A stretch of DNA of 15,681 bases, from NCBI GenBank assembly GCA_945952175.1, contig CAMFHW010000030.1, forward strand, positions 1 through 15,681, given 5' to 3'. The notes below the pieces were generated by a model, which saw only the letters and a list, made by a program, of their open reading frames with translations, did no database searches and had not been told where the DNA came from. Source of the DNA: an uncultured Phenylobacterium sp. Its GTDB lineage: Bacteria > Pseudomonadota > Alphaproteobacteria > Caulobacterales > Caulobacteraceae. Shown piece by piece: positions 1 through 6,388 of the stretch; position 1 is the stretch's first letter, and each line of letters opens with the position of its first letter. The position numbers and the translations under genes are program-made.

Positions 1-73
1 GCATCGCTTGATGCGCGGCCGTCCAGTCCTCACGCGAGACGACGGGCGGAGTCTTCATTGTCGGGGTGGTCAT
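1..73 (-). CDS. DUF899 family thioredoxin-like protein, N-terminal fragment
   Basis: Only the first 24 codons lie in the window; the gene continues past the left edge. The reading is MTTPTMKTPPVVSREDWTAA followed by HQAM. The PPVVSREDW stretch is characteristic of the N-terminus of DUF899 proteins, a thioredoxin-fold family of unknown reaction. The ATG at 73 is preferred over the in-frame ATG at 58 because GGAGA lies about 12 nt upstream of it (minus strand, 84-89), while nothing SD-like precedes 58. It is transcribed divergently from the HTH gene at 191, with a 117-bp spacer between them. The family call rests on a short N-terminus, so it is good but not certain. Confidence 0.7.
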   Translation of the reverse strand, partial: MTTPTMKTPPVVSREDWTAAHQAM

Positions 74-190
74 GGTCGTCGCAGTCTCCACATACGGGCG
101 GCGCGGCTGGGGACGCCGCACGGCTCTTCACAGGACGGTTCTCGCCCCGGGGCGCCGACAAAAGGGAGTGACAAGTTTGGCGGGATTTCC
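74..190. promoter_or_regulatory. Divergent intergenic region between DUF899 and HTH genes
   Basis: This 117-bp spacer must hold the promoters for both divergent genes. It contains a perfect 12-bp palindrome CGCCCCGGGGCG (143-154). It also has a less GC-rich patch (158-190) that includes GTGACAAGTTTGG just upstream of the GTG start at 191. GGCGGGA (179-185) sits 5 nt before that GTG and can serve as its ribosome-binding site. I see no convincing -35/-10 pair on either strand. Confidence 0.35.
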
Positions 191-1411
191 GTGGACGCCC
201 TGATCGCCGCCGCCGGCCGGGCGCTCGCAACGGGCGATCCGCTGGGCGCCTTGAACCGCCTGGCCCTGCGCGAGGACGCCCCGGCGCTCGCCCTGCGCGG
301 CATCGCCATGGCCCAACTCGGCGACCTCGACCGCGCCCGCCTTCTGGTGCGCCGCGCCGCCCGCGCCTTCGGTCCGCGCGAGGCGGTGGCCCGCGCCCGC
401 TGCGTGGTGGCCGAGGCCGAGATCGCCTTCGCCGCCCGCGATCTCGCCTGGGAGGACAAGGCCCTCGACGCGGCCCGCGCCACGCTGGAGGCCCGCGGCG
501 ACCGCGCCAACGCCGCCCACGCCGGGCATCTGAAGGTCCGCAAGCTCCTGCTGCTCGGCAGGCTCGACGAGGCCGAGCGCACCCTGGAGGAGCTCGACCC
601 CACGGGTTTCGGCCCCGCCACGCGTGCGCTGCATCACCTGGCCGCCGCCGGCATCGCCCTTCGTCGGCTGAACACCGCGCCCGCCCGCGCCGCCCTGGAA
701 CGCGCCATGGCCGCCGCCCGAGAAGCGCGCATCCCGGCCCTGGCCGCCGAAATCTCCATGGCCGCGCAAGCCTTGGCCGCCCCCGCCGCCCGCCTGGTCG
801 CCGGCGGAGAGGAACGCCTGATGCGCCTGGCCGATGTCGAGGCCCTGCAGGCCTCAGACCTGCTGGTGGTCGACGCCTGCCGCCACCGGGTGCGCGACGC
901 GGGCGGCGAGGTGTCCCTGGCCACGCGGCCGGTGCTGTTCGCCATCGCCCGCGCCCTGGCCGAGGCGTGGCCCGGCGACCTGGCGCGCGACGTCCTGCTG
1001 GCCCGCGCCTTCGGCGCCCGCAGCGCCGACGAGTCCCATCGCGCGCGCCTGCGGGTCGAAGTCGGCCGGCTGCGCGCCGAGCTGCGCGGCCTGGCCGAGA
1101 TCAACGCAACGCCCCGCGGCTTCGCGCTCGCACCGCGTTCGCCCGCCGGCGTCGCCGTCCTCGCCCGCCCGATCGAGGAGCGTCACGCCGACGTGCTCGC
1201 CCTGCTGTCCGACGGGGAGTCCTGGTCCAGCTCGGCGCTCGCCCTGGCGCTTGGCGTCAGCCAGCGCAATGTCCAGCGCGCCCTCGACGCCCTGGCCGCC
1301 GCCGGCAAGGTCGAGGCGTTCGGACGCGGCCGCGCGCGCCGCTGGCTCACCCCGCCGGTGGTCGGTTTCACGACGACCTTGTTACTCCCCCAGCCGCTGC
1401 CGGGCGGCTAG
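191..1411 (+). CDS. HTH regulator with N-terminal helical-repeat domain
   Basis: This 406-aa protein is probably a cytoplasmic transcription regulator. Residues 1-200 are Ala/Leu/Arg-rich helices in TPR-like pairs (for example ALALRGIAMAQLGDLDRARL). Residues about 240-315 look like an OmpR-type winged helix (RVEVGRLRAEL then ATPRGFAL). Residues about 330-387 form a second HTH (SSSALALALGVSQRNVQRAL and a wing FGRGRARRW). A conserved-looking tail, GFTTTLLLPQPLPGG, follows. The GTG at 191 is chosen because VDALIAAAGRALA matches how I recall homologues beginning, and GGCGGGA precedes it; the 61 codons upstream read as non-coding. A beta-propeller gene starts 10 bp after the stop, and I recall this pairing in many proteobacteria. 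Target genes and ligand are unknown to me. Confidence 0.8.
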   Translation: MDALIAAAGRALATGDPLGALNRLALREDAPALALRGIAMAQLGDLDRARLLVRRAARAFGPREAVARARCVVAEAEIAFAARDLAWEDKALDAARATLEARGDRANAAHAGHLKVRKLLLLGRLDEAERTLEELDPTGFGPATRALHHLAAAGIALRRLNTAPARAALERAMAAAREARIPALAAEISMAAQALAAPAARLVAGGEERLMRLADVEALQASDLLVVDACRHRVRDAGGEVSLATRPVLFAIARALAEAWPGDLARDVLLARAFGARSADESHRARLRVEVGRLRAELRGLAEINATPRGFALAPRSPAGVAVLARPIEERHADVLALLSDGESWSSSALALALGVSQRNVQRALDALAAAGKVEAFGRGRARRWLTPPVVGFTTTLLLPQPLPGG

Positions 1412-1421
1412 GCTCGCCGCC

Positions 1422-2060
1422 ATGAAGAGGTCCGCCGCCGACATCATTCGCGAATACGGCCCGTTCCCGGGCGTCGAGGCCGTCCACGGCGTCACCCACG
1501 ACGGCGAGCACGTCTGGTTCGCCTCGGGTGACCGCCTGACCTGCCTCGATCCCGACAGCGGCGAGACCGTGCGCACCCTCAAGGTCCCGGCCTATGCGGG
1601 CACGGCCTTCGACGGCCGCCACATCTTCCAGATCGCCGAGAGCCGCATCCAGAAGATCGACCCCCAGACCGGCCAGGTGGTCGCCTCCATCCCCGCCCCA
1701 GGTGGAGGTGGCGATTCCGGCATGGCCTGGTCCGATGGCGCCCTGTGGGTCGGCGAATACCGCGCCCGCAAGATCCACCAGATCGACCCGGAGACCGGTG
1801 AGGTCCTGCGCACCCTGCAGTCCAACCGCTTCGTCACCGGCGTCACCTGGGTCGACGACGAGCTCTGGCACGGCACGTGGGAAGGCGACGACAGCGACCT
1901 GCGCCGCGTCGATCCCCAGGATGGCAAGGTGCTCGAGCGCATCGACATGCCGCCCGGAACCATGGTCTCGGGCCTGGAATCCGACGGCGCAGACCGCTTC
2001 TTCTGCGGCGGCGGCGAGAGCGGAAAGCTCCGGGCGGTTCGCCGGCCGAGGCGGGGCTGA
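1422..2060 (+). CDS. Small beta-propeller protein (Vgb/YncE-like repeats)
   Basis: This 212-aa protein is built of repeated blades. Each has the pattern G-x-x-x-D-G-x-x-x-W/I followed by DPxTGxVxRTL; about four to five copies start near residues 22, 60, 100, 140 and 183 (for example IDPETGEVLRTL at 121-132). Such repeats occur in virginiamycin B lyase-like, YncE-like and glutamine-cyclotransferase-like propellers. Four to five blades is short for a closed propeller, so it may close unusually or dimerise. There is no signal peptide or membrane segment, so it is probably cytoplasmic. No clear SD precedes the ATG, and the start lies 10 bp after the HTH stop, which suggests operon expression with that gene. 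It may sense a ligand for the regulator (inference). An enzymatic role is not shown. Confidence 0.8.
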   Translation: MKRSAADIIREYGPFPGVEAVHGVTHDGEHVWFASGDRLTCLDPDSGETVRTLKVPAYAGTAFDGRHIFQIAESRIQKIDPQTGQVVASIPAPGGGGDSGMAWSDGALWVGEYRARKIHQIDPETGEVLRTLQSNRFVTGVTWVDDELWHGTWEGDDSDLRRVDPQDGKVLERIDMPPGTMVSGLESDGADRFFCGGGESGKLRAVRRPRRG

Positions 2061-2064
2061 CGCG

Positions 2065-2814
2065 CTAGCCGAACCGCGCCTTGTGGAGCGCGACCGCATC
2101 CTCGCCGCCGGGGAAATGCAGTCGATCCGAGGCGTCGTTGACCGCGGCCCATACCGCCTCGGCGACGTCAGCCTCCTTGGTGGTCATCGCCGGCTTGGCG
2201 AACCCCTCGAAGATTGGCGCGGCGAAGTCGGCATAGGCCTGCGGAATGAGGTCTTCCACGCGGATCTCTGAGTTCTGCGCGAAACGCGTCGTCGGCGCAT
2301 AGCCTGGCTCGACCAGCTTCACGCGCACGCCGAAATGCGCCAGCTCATGGGCGAGCGAGCCGGAGAAGCCTTCGATGGCCTGCTTGCTGGCGGTGTAGGC
2401 GGCCGCAAGGGGCATCGCCGCCAGGGTGACGGAAGAGGTCACGTTCACGATGGTCCCGGACCGGCGCGCCCGCATATGCGGGATCACAGCCTGGCACATG
2501 GCCATCACGCCGAACGTGTTGGTGTCGAACACCTTGCGGATGTGGGCGAGCGGCGTCGCCTCGAAGGCGCCGACCACGCCGACGCCGGCATTGTTGACCA
2601 GGGCGTCGATCGGACCGGCCGCCTCGACGGCGGCGGCGATGCTGTCCGGCCGCGTCACGTCAAGCGCCAGAACCCTCAGGCCTTGGCCGGCCGGCAGGAT
2701 CGACGCATCGGGCTTGCGCATGGTTGCGACGACGTTCCAGCCGTTCGCCAGGAAAAGACGGGCTGTCTCAAGGCCATAGCCAGAGGACGCGCCGGTGATC
2801 AGGACCGTTTTCAT
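2065..2814 (-). CDS. Classical short-chain dehydrogenase/reductase
   Basis: This is a 249-aa NAD(P)-dependent oxidoreductase of the classical SDR family, of normal length. The cofactor motif TGASSGYG is at 7-14, NNAG at 74-77 and the structural Asn at 99. The catalytic Ser is at 127/128, and Tyr140 and Lys144 sit in YTASK. MRKP after the second strand suggests a basic residue and NADP(H) preference (inference). The ATG at 2814 is chosen over upstream in-frame starts because GGGAGG (2820-2825, minus strand) lies 5 nt before it and the Rossmann fold begins at once. It follows the AraC-type regulator by 112 bp on the same strand, with its own candidate promoter between. It converges tail-to-tail with the propeller gene, with only 4 bp between the stops. 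Substrate unknown. Confidence 0.92.
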   Translation of the reverse strand: MKTVLITGASSGYGLETARLFLANGWNVVATMRKPDASILPAGQGLRVLALDVTRPDSIAAAVEAAGPIDALVNNAGVGVVGAFEATPLAHIRKVFDTNTFGVMAMCQAVIPHMRARRSGTIVNVTSSVTLAAMPLAAAYTASKQAIEGFSGSLAHELAHFGVRVKLVEPGYAPTTRFAQNSEIRVEDLIPQAYADFAAPIFEGFAKPAMTTKEADVAEAVWAAVNDASDRLHFPGGEDAVALHKARFG

Positions 2815-2857
2815 TGGGGCCTCCCATTCGCGTGGATGGCCGCTTGATAGGTCCTTG

Positions 2858-2872
2858 CGATCGGACGATCGA
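2858..2872. promoter_or_regulatory. Candidate operator over the SDR promoter start site
   Basis: Two CGATCG hexamers separated by GA (2858-2871) form a near-symmetric site at the predicted -10/start region of the SDR gene. The 10-mer GGACGATCGA (2863-2872) recurs in the same orientation at 3842-3851, just before the AraC-type gene. A site for that regulator is possible but unproven. Confidence 0.3.
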
Positions 2873-2900
2873 TAATCCCGAGTCCAAAAGATGTTTTCAA
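2872..2900 (-). promoter_or_regulatory. Candidate sigma70-type promoter of the SDR gene
   Basis: On the minus strand TTGAAA (2895-2900) and GATTAT (2872-2877) are separated by exactly 17 bp. They match the -35 and -10 consensus at 5 of 6 and 4 of 6 positions. The predicted start near 2865 is about 50 nt before the SDR ATG. It lies in an AT-richer patch just after the AraC-type gene ends. Confidence 0.5.
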
Positions 2901-2926
2901 CTGTCCAGAAGCGGCGGCGACGGGCT

Positions 2927-3838
2927 TCAGGCGGCGCAGGCTCCGCCACTTCTGCCGAAACGACCGGGCGAGCAGCCCAGCCGCTTGCGGAACGCCGTGC
3001 TGAAGGCGCTCGCGGACTCGTAGCCGATGTCCTCGGCGATCCGGTCGAGGGTCTTCCCGCCGCCCATCAGGGCGTCCTTGGCGAGCGCCATGCGCCAGCG
3101 CGCGAGGTACTCGATCGGTCCGCAGCCCAACGCCTCGCCGAACCGGGCGGCGAAGGTCGACCGCGAGAGGCCCGCGACCTTCGCCAGCGCCGCAACAGTC
3201 CAAGGGGCCCGCACGTCGGCGTGCATGGTGCGGAGGACGCGGCCCAGGGCCGGATCGCGCATGCCGCGCAGCAGGCCTGCGTGATCGTCTGTCGGGGCGA
3301 GCTCGCGCCAGCGCAGGGCTTCGATGAGCAAGACTTCCAGCAATCGCTGGAGGATCATCTCCTTGCCGGGCGCGTCGCCCGCGCACTCTTCCATGATAAG
3401 TCCGATGGTCCGGCCGAGCCGGCTCGTTCGCCCCTCCGAGGCCGGGACGTGGATCATGCGTGGGAGCAGGCCGACGAGCAGTGGACCGTTGGCCTTCTCG
3501 ACGCGGAAGGCGCCGCCGAGCGACTCGAAGTCCGCCTCGCCCGTCTGTTCGCCGTGCCGGACGGGTGCGTCGGTCGGCTCGCGCGCCTCGCACGGCGCGG
3601 CCGGATCGCTGCTGAGCGTGAAGGCCGGGGTGGAAGGCAGCAGGAGGAAGTCCCCCACGTCCAGCTTCCGGTGTGGTCCACCTTCGAAGGACACCCAGCA
3701 CTCGCCCTTGAGGACGATCGTGAAGCCGGGCGCCTCGTGCGCCGAATAGCGCACGCCCCAACGGCCCCGGCCGGTGATCGGCTTGGAGACGACCGAGTTC
3801 GGCCGAAGAAGGGCGATGATGTCGCTGAGCGGATCCAT
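2927..3838 (-). CDS. AraC-family transcription regulator with cupin N-terminus
   Basis: This 303-aa protein has two parts. Residues 1-185 form a cupin-type sensor of the Cupin_6/AraC_binding kind (MDPLSDIIALLRP, LKGECWVSFEGG, VGDFLLLPSTP). Residues about 195-297 carry two HTHs (TVAALAKVAGLSRSTFAARF and TLDRIAEDIGYESASAFSTA), then FRKRLGCSPGRF, the typical end of the AraC/XylS domain. The start at 3838 is chosen because MDPLSD is the usual beginning of this family; an 18-codon in-frame extension to 3892 would cross the predicted promoter. No clear SD precedes the chosen start. It sits directly upstream of the SDR gene on the same strand, as many such regulators do with the oxidoreductase they control (inference). 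Confidence 0.9.
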   Translation of the reverse strand: MDPLSDIIALLRPNSVVSKPITGRGRWGVRYSAHEAPGFTIVLKGECWVSFEGGPHRKLDVGDFLLLPSTPAFTLSSDPAAPCEAREPTDAPVRHGEQTGEADFESLGGAFRVEKANGPLLVGLLPRMIHVPASEGRTSRLGRTIGLIMEECAGDAPGKEMILQRLLEVLLIEALRWRELAPTDDHAGLLRGMRDPALGRVLRTMHADVRAPWTVAALAKVAGLSRSTFAARFGEALGCGPIEYLARWRMALAKDALMGGGKTLDRIAEDIGYESASAFSTAFRKRLGCSPGRFGRSGGACAA

Positions 3839-3841
3839 GCG

Positions 3842-3851
3842 GGACGATCGA
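3842..3851. promoter_or_regulatory. Second copy of the GGACGATCGA word, before the AraC-type gene
   Basis: This 10-mer lies 4 nt upstream of the AraC-type ATG and downstream of that gene's predicted start site. It repeats the word found at the SDR promoter in the same orientation. The position would suit autorepression, but the flanks do not match well. Confidence 0.25.
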
Positions 3852-3871
3852 GACCGAAATTGGGATGGTAA

Positions 3872-3900
3872 TTTATCGATCATCCGCCCCACGCCGTCGA
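3872..3900 (-). promoter_or_regulatory. Candidate promoter of the AraC-type gene
   Basis: On the minus strand TCGACG (3895-3900) and GATAAA (3872-3877) are spaced by 17 bp. The region includes the AT-rich word ATAAATTAC. The predicted start near 3865 gives a leader of about 27 nt to the ATG at 3838. Confidence 0.4.
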
Positions 3901-3913
3901 GAGCGCCCGCCGA

Positions 3914-3942
3914 TTGAGCGCGGGCCGGCGAGGCTGTATAGG
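3914..3942 (+). promoter_or_regulatory. Leaderless-type promoter upstream of the synthetase-like gene
   Basis: TTGAGC (3914-3919) and TATAGG (3937-3942) are separated by exactly 17 bp. An ATG lies 6 nt after the -10 element, at 3949, so transcription would start at or next to that A. This geometry is typical of leaderless transcripts, which are common in Caulobacter relatives. The synthetase-like gene at 4126 would then be transcribed with a leader of about 177 nt. Confidence 0.55.
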
Positions 3943-3948
3943 CCCGCC

Positions 3949-4035
3949 ATGGCTCACGCCCTGACCTTCTCCGTTCGCCGCCAGCCGAGCGCCCATCGCG
4001 CCTTCGGCGGCCGAGGTCTGCGCGTCTCCGGATAG
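3949..4035 (+). CDS. Possible 28-aa leaderless small ORF (leader peptide?)
   Basis: The ORF starts at the ATG placed directly on the predicted transcription start and reads MAHALTFSVRRQPSAHRAFG followed by GRGLRVSG, then TAG. It has five Arg and four Gly, with the Gly clustered near the end. I recognise no family. It ends 90 bp before the synthetase-like ORF. It could be a real micro-protein, a regulatory uORF, or a chance ORF beside a promoter whose transcript begins with AUG. A weak hairpin with GGGA and TCCC arms follows (around 4041-4060), but there is no T-run, so classical attenuation is not shown. Confidence 0.3.
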   Translation: MAHALTFSVRRQPSAHRAFGGRGLRVSG

Positions 4036-4125
4036 TCGCTGGGACCGCTTGGCCGTTCCCGCACGCCCGGGGACGTTAAAGCCCAAGCCCTATTTCTCAG
4101 ACATCCAGCGACCCGAAAGGCCGCC

Positions 4126-4875
4126 ATGCTTTCCCTCTACCAAGCCAACGGGCTGGTCCATTGGACCGAGCGCGATATCCGCCTGCGCGACATGATGCTC
4201 GCCCACTTCGCAGGCGAGGTCTCCGCCTTCCTCAGATCCACCAATCCCGCCTGGGACATCCGCCGGGTCGAGGCCCCTCTGCTCACGCCGCGCGAGCTCA
4301 TCTCCGCGGCCTATGGGCCCGACGACGTGTTCGTGCAGGGCCGGCGCTCCGAGCATGACCACGAACTGGTGTTGCGGCCGGAGACCACGCCGTCGACCTA
4401 CGCCTACATGCAGCACCTGCTGAACGGCCACGAGCGGGCCCGCCCGCCGCTCTGCGTCTGGCAGGCGGGCAAGTCCTTCCGCCGCGAGCAGGACCAGCCC
4501 ACCAAGCACGTGCGGCTGAAGGAGTTCTGGCAGATGGAGTTCCAGTGCGCCTTCACCGCCGACACGGCCAACGACTATCATGCCGCGGCCCTGGAGCCGG
4601 TGCGCCGGATGATCGGGGCCATGACGAGGCTGCCCAGCCGGGTCGTCGCCTCCGATCGCCTGCCGGCCTATTCGCAGGTGACCATGGATGTCGAGGTCGA
4701 CAACGGCGACAAGTGGATGGAGATCGCCTCCATCTCGCGCCGCACGGACTTCCCGCAGTCCGTCCGCGTGAAGGCCAGGGGCGGCGAGGTCCGCGAGCTC
4801 GACGTCCTGGTGCTGGAGATCGCTATCGGGCTCGACCGCTGCGTCTACAACTGGCGCCAGGCCGAGGCGCTATAG
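4126..4875 (+). CDS. Stand-alone class II aminoacyl-tRNA synthetase-like core
   Basis: This 249-aa protein resembles the catalytic domain of dimeric glycyl-tRNA synthetase. Motif 1 is around 46-54 (RRVEAPLLTP, invariant-type Pro51). LRPET at 83-87 matches the GlyRS substrate loop. Motif 2 runs from SFRREQDQ (117-124) to LKEFWQMEFQ (131-140). Motif 3 is GLDR at 235-238. The family norm is well over 400 residues with a C-terminal anticodon-binding domain; here the protein ends about 11 residues after motif 3, so that domain is absent. GAAAGG lies 5 nt before the ATG. It may aminoacylate something other than a tRNA, or be a paralogue with a regulatory role (inference). It is monocistronic, converging on the GST-like gene. 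ThrRS- or HisZ-like ancestry is less likely because of LRPET. Confidence 0.75.
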   Translation: MLSLYQANGLVHWTERDIRLRDMMLAHFAGEVSAFLRSTNPAWDIRRVEAPLLTPRELISAAYGPDDVFVQGRRSEHDHELVLRPETTPSTYAYMQHLLNGHERARPPLCVWQAGKSFRREQDQPTKHVRLKEFWQMEFQCAFTADTANDYHAAALEPVRRMIGAMTRLPSRVVASDRLPAYSQVTMDVEVDNGDKWMEIASISRRTDFPQSVRVKARGGEVRELDVLVLEIAIGLDRCVYNWRQAEAL

Positions 4876-4882
4876 CCCGCGC

Positions 4883-4919
4883 GCCTACGCCTCGGTCAGA
4901 CCCGATCGAAGGCGTAGGC
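4883..4919. terminator. Possible bidirectional hairpin between convergent genes
   Basis: GCCTACGCC (4883-4891) and GGCGTAGGC (4911-4919) are perfect 9-bp inverted arms with a 19-nt loop holding the GST-like stop codon. The hairpin starts 7 nt after the synthetase-like stop. There is no T-run on either side, so intrinsic termination is uncertain. Confidence 0.35.
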
Positions 4920-5549
4920 CGTCGCGCTGGCCGACGACCTGAGGCCGAACCTGTCCATGAACGACTGCAGGTGGGGGCGGACCGCGCCGTCGGCGCCGCC
5001 GCGGAACGCGATGTGCGTCAGCAGGCAGAACAGCGAGGCCTCGAACAGGCTGAGGTCGCGTTTGGGAAGCCGCCGTAGGAGGCGCGGGAGGCGGGCCTCC
5101 AGCCAGTCCAGGATGGCCGACAGGCCGACGCGCGCCTTGGCGAAATAGACATTGTCGGCGGGCAGGCCGGCGAGTTGCAGCCCGAACACCAGCTGGGTCT
5201 GGGCGGCCATGGCCTGCCAGACCAGTTCCTGGGCGTTGCGCAGGTCCAGCCACCGCAGGTGCTCCGTCCAGGTCACGCTGAGATCGTTGGTCGCGGCAAG
5301 CGCCAGCCGCCGGCAGATGTTTTCCGCGCCGAAGACCGCGTCCTCGCCGATCCGCAACAGCGGCATCTTCAGGCCGGGGTGTCCGCCGTAGTCGTCGAAC
5401 GACAGGCTCGTCATGTCGGCGACAGGATGGAATCTCAGCTCCACCGCGGCTTCCAGGGCGAAGATCCGCGCCAGCCGGGTGAAGTGCGAACTGCTTCGGC
5501 CGTAGAGCGTCATGGGCTCGGCAGGCGGGGCGGGTGGCTCGGCGGTCAT
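4896..5549 (-). CDS. Glutathione S-transferase family protein
   Basis: This 217-aa protein has the GST layout. A thioredoxin-like N-domain starts at MTLYGRSSSHFTRLARIFAL (13-32), with Ser19-21 where the catalytic Ser/Cys usually lies. The cis-proline segment is HPGLKMPLL (57-65, Pro63), followed by the G-site-like FGAENICRRL (73-82). An all-helical C-domain fills about 95-217. Length is usual for the family. The ATG at 5549 is 14 bp after the hydratase stop; an internal ATG at 5513, exactly at MTLYG, is an equally plausible start and neither has a strong SD. It is last in the hydrolase, hydratase/isomerase, GST series and is probably cotranscribed. Glutathione conjugation is not proven, since many bacterial GSTs have other substrates. 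Confidence 0.8.
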   Translation of the reverse strand: MTAEPPAPPAEPMTLYGRSSSHFTRLARIFALEAAVELRFHPVADMTSLSFDDYGGHPGLKMPLLRIGEDAVFGAENICRRLALAATNDLSVTWTEHLRWLDLRNAQELVWQAMAAQTQLVFGLQLAGLPADNVYFAKARVGLSAILDWLEARLPRLLRRLPKRDLSLFEASLFCLLTHIAFRGGADGAVRPHLQSFMDRFGLRSSASATAYAFDRV

Positions 5550-5563
5550 GGAGGAAGCCCAGA

Positions 5564-6352
5564 TCAGGCGCCGAACACGGGCGCGCGCTTCTCGAAAAAG
5601 GCGGCCAGGCCTTCCGCGGCCTGTGGCCCGCCGGACAGCCGGGCGATCGTCGCGCCCTCGTCCAGGGTCTGAGCGCCGAAGTCCCGCCCGTAGGTCTGGC
5701 CGAGGAGACGCTTGATCGCCCCGAAGGCCGGCGTCGGTCCTGCCGACATCCGCCGCACAAGGGCTTCCGCCTCTCCGGCCAGGGCGTCGGCGGAGGTCAC
5801 CCGGGTGACCAGCCCCCAGTCCACCGCTTCCGCGGCGGAGAGCCGGCGGTTGAGCAGCAGGAGTTCCTGGGTCCGCCTCAGACCGATCAATCTCGGCAGC
5901 AGATGGGTCGAGCCGCCGTCCGCCGAAAGGCCGATGGCGGTGTAAGCGGCCGTGAAGTGCGCCCGATCGCCAGCCAGGACGAGGTCGCCGCACATGGCGA
6001 GGCCGAACCCGGCGCCGGCCGTCGCGCCCTGGATCGCCACGATCACGGGGGCGTCGAGCGACATGAGCTTCGCCTGGGCGGCGTGGAAGACGTCCGCGAC
6101 CCGCGCCAGGTGCGTCGGCCGACGCTCGCCCTGGTCGCGAAACTCCACGAGGTCGCCGCCGACGCAGAAGGCCGCGCCTTCCGCCGACAGGAGAACCGCC
6201 CGCACTGCCGGGTCTGCGGCGCACGTCTCCGCCGCGGCCAGCAGGTCCTCGCAGAGGCGCAGGTTCAGGGCGTTGCCGGCCGCGGGTCGATTCAGGACGA
6301 TGCGGGCGACGCCGTCGGAGCAGGTGAACCGCAGCGGGGAGGAGGCGCTCAT
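5564..6352 (-). CDS. Enoyl-CoA hydratase/isomerase superfamily protein (PaaG-like)
   Basis: This 262-aa crotonase-fold protein acts on acyl-CoA thioesters. Oxyanion-hole segments are GAAFCVGGDL (59-68) and IQGATAGAGFGLAM (107-120). Aligned by eye with rat enoyl-CoA hydratase, the catalytic Glu144 position is Gly (in GAGFG) and the Glu164 position is Tyr (AHFTAAY). Asp145 in GLSADGG instead matches the Asp used by PaaG-type isomerases (IPDCGG in that group). This favours a ring-epoxide or double-bond isomerase, or another crotonase reaction, over a true hydratase. It starts 36 bp after the alpha/beta hydrolase and precedes the GST-like gene by 14 bp, so these look cotranscribed. No other phenylacetate-pathway genes are nearby, so the pathway is unknown. 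Confidence 0.88.
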   Translation of the reverse strand: MSASSPLRFTCSDGVARIVLNRPAAGNALNLRLCEDLLAAAETCAADPAVRAVLLSAEGAAFCVGGDLVEFRDQGERRPTHLARVADVFHAAQAKLMSLDAPVIVAIQGATAGAGFGLAMCGDLVLAGDRAHFTAAYTAIGLSADGGSTHLLPRLIGLRRTQELLLLNRRLSAAEAVDWGLVTRVTSADALAGEAEALVRRMSAGPTPAFGAIKRLLGQTYGRDFGAQTLDEGATIARLSGGPQAAEGLAAFFEKRAPVFGA

Positions 6353-6388
6353 GTCGGGTCTCTGGGCGGGAGCTGCGGTTCGTGGCGA

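Noticed and set aside
8..190. N-terminal extension of the HTH gene to the ATG at position 8
   Set aside because: It would overlap the start of the DUF899 gene on the other strand and adds Arg/Gly-rich residues unlike the rest. The GTG at 191 fits the family start.
2815..2949. 45-codon extension of the SDR gene upstream of 2814
   Set aside because: It crosses the predicted promoter and the end of the AraC-type gene, and 2814 has a strong GGGAGG site followed at once by the Rossmann fold.
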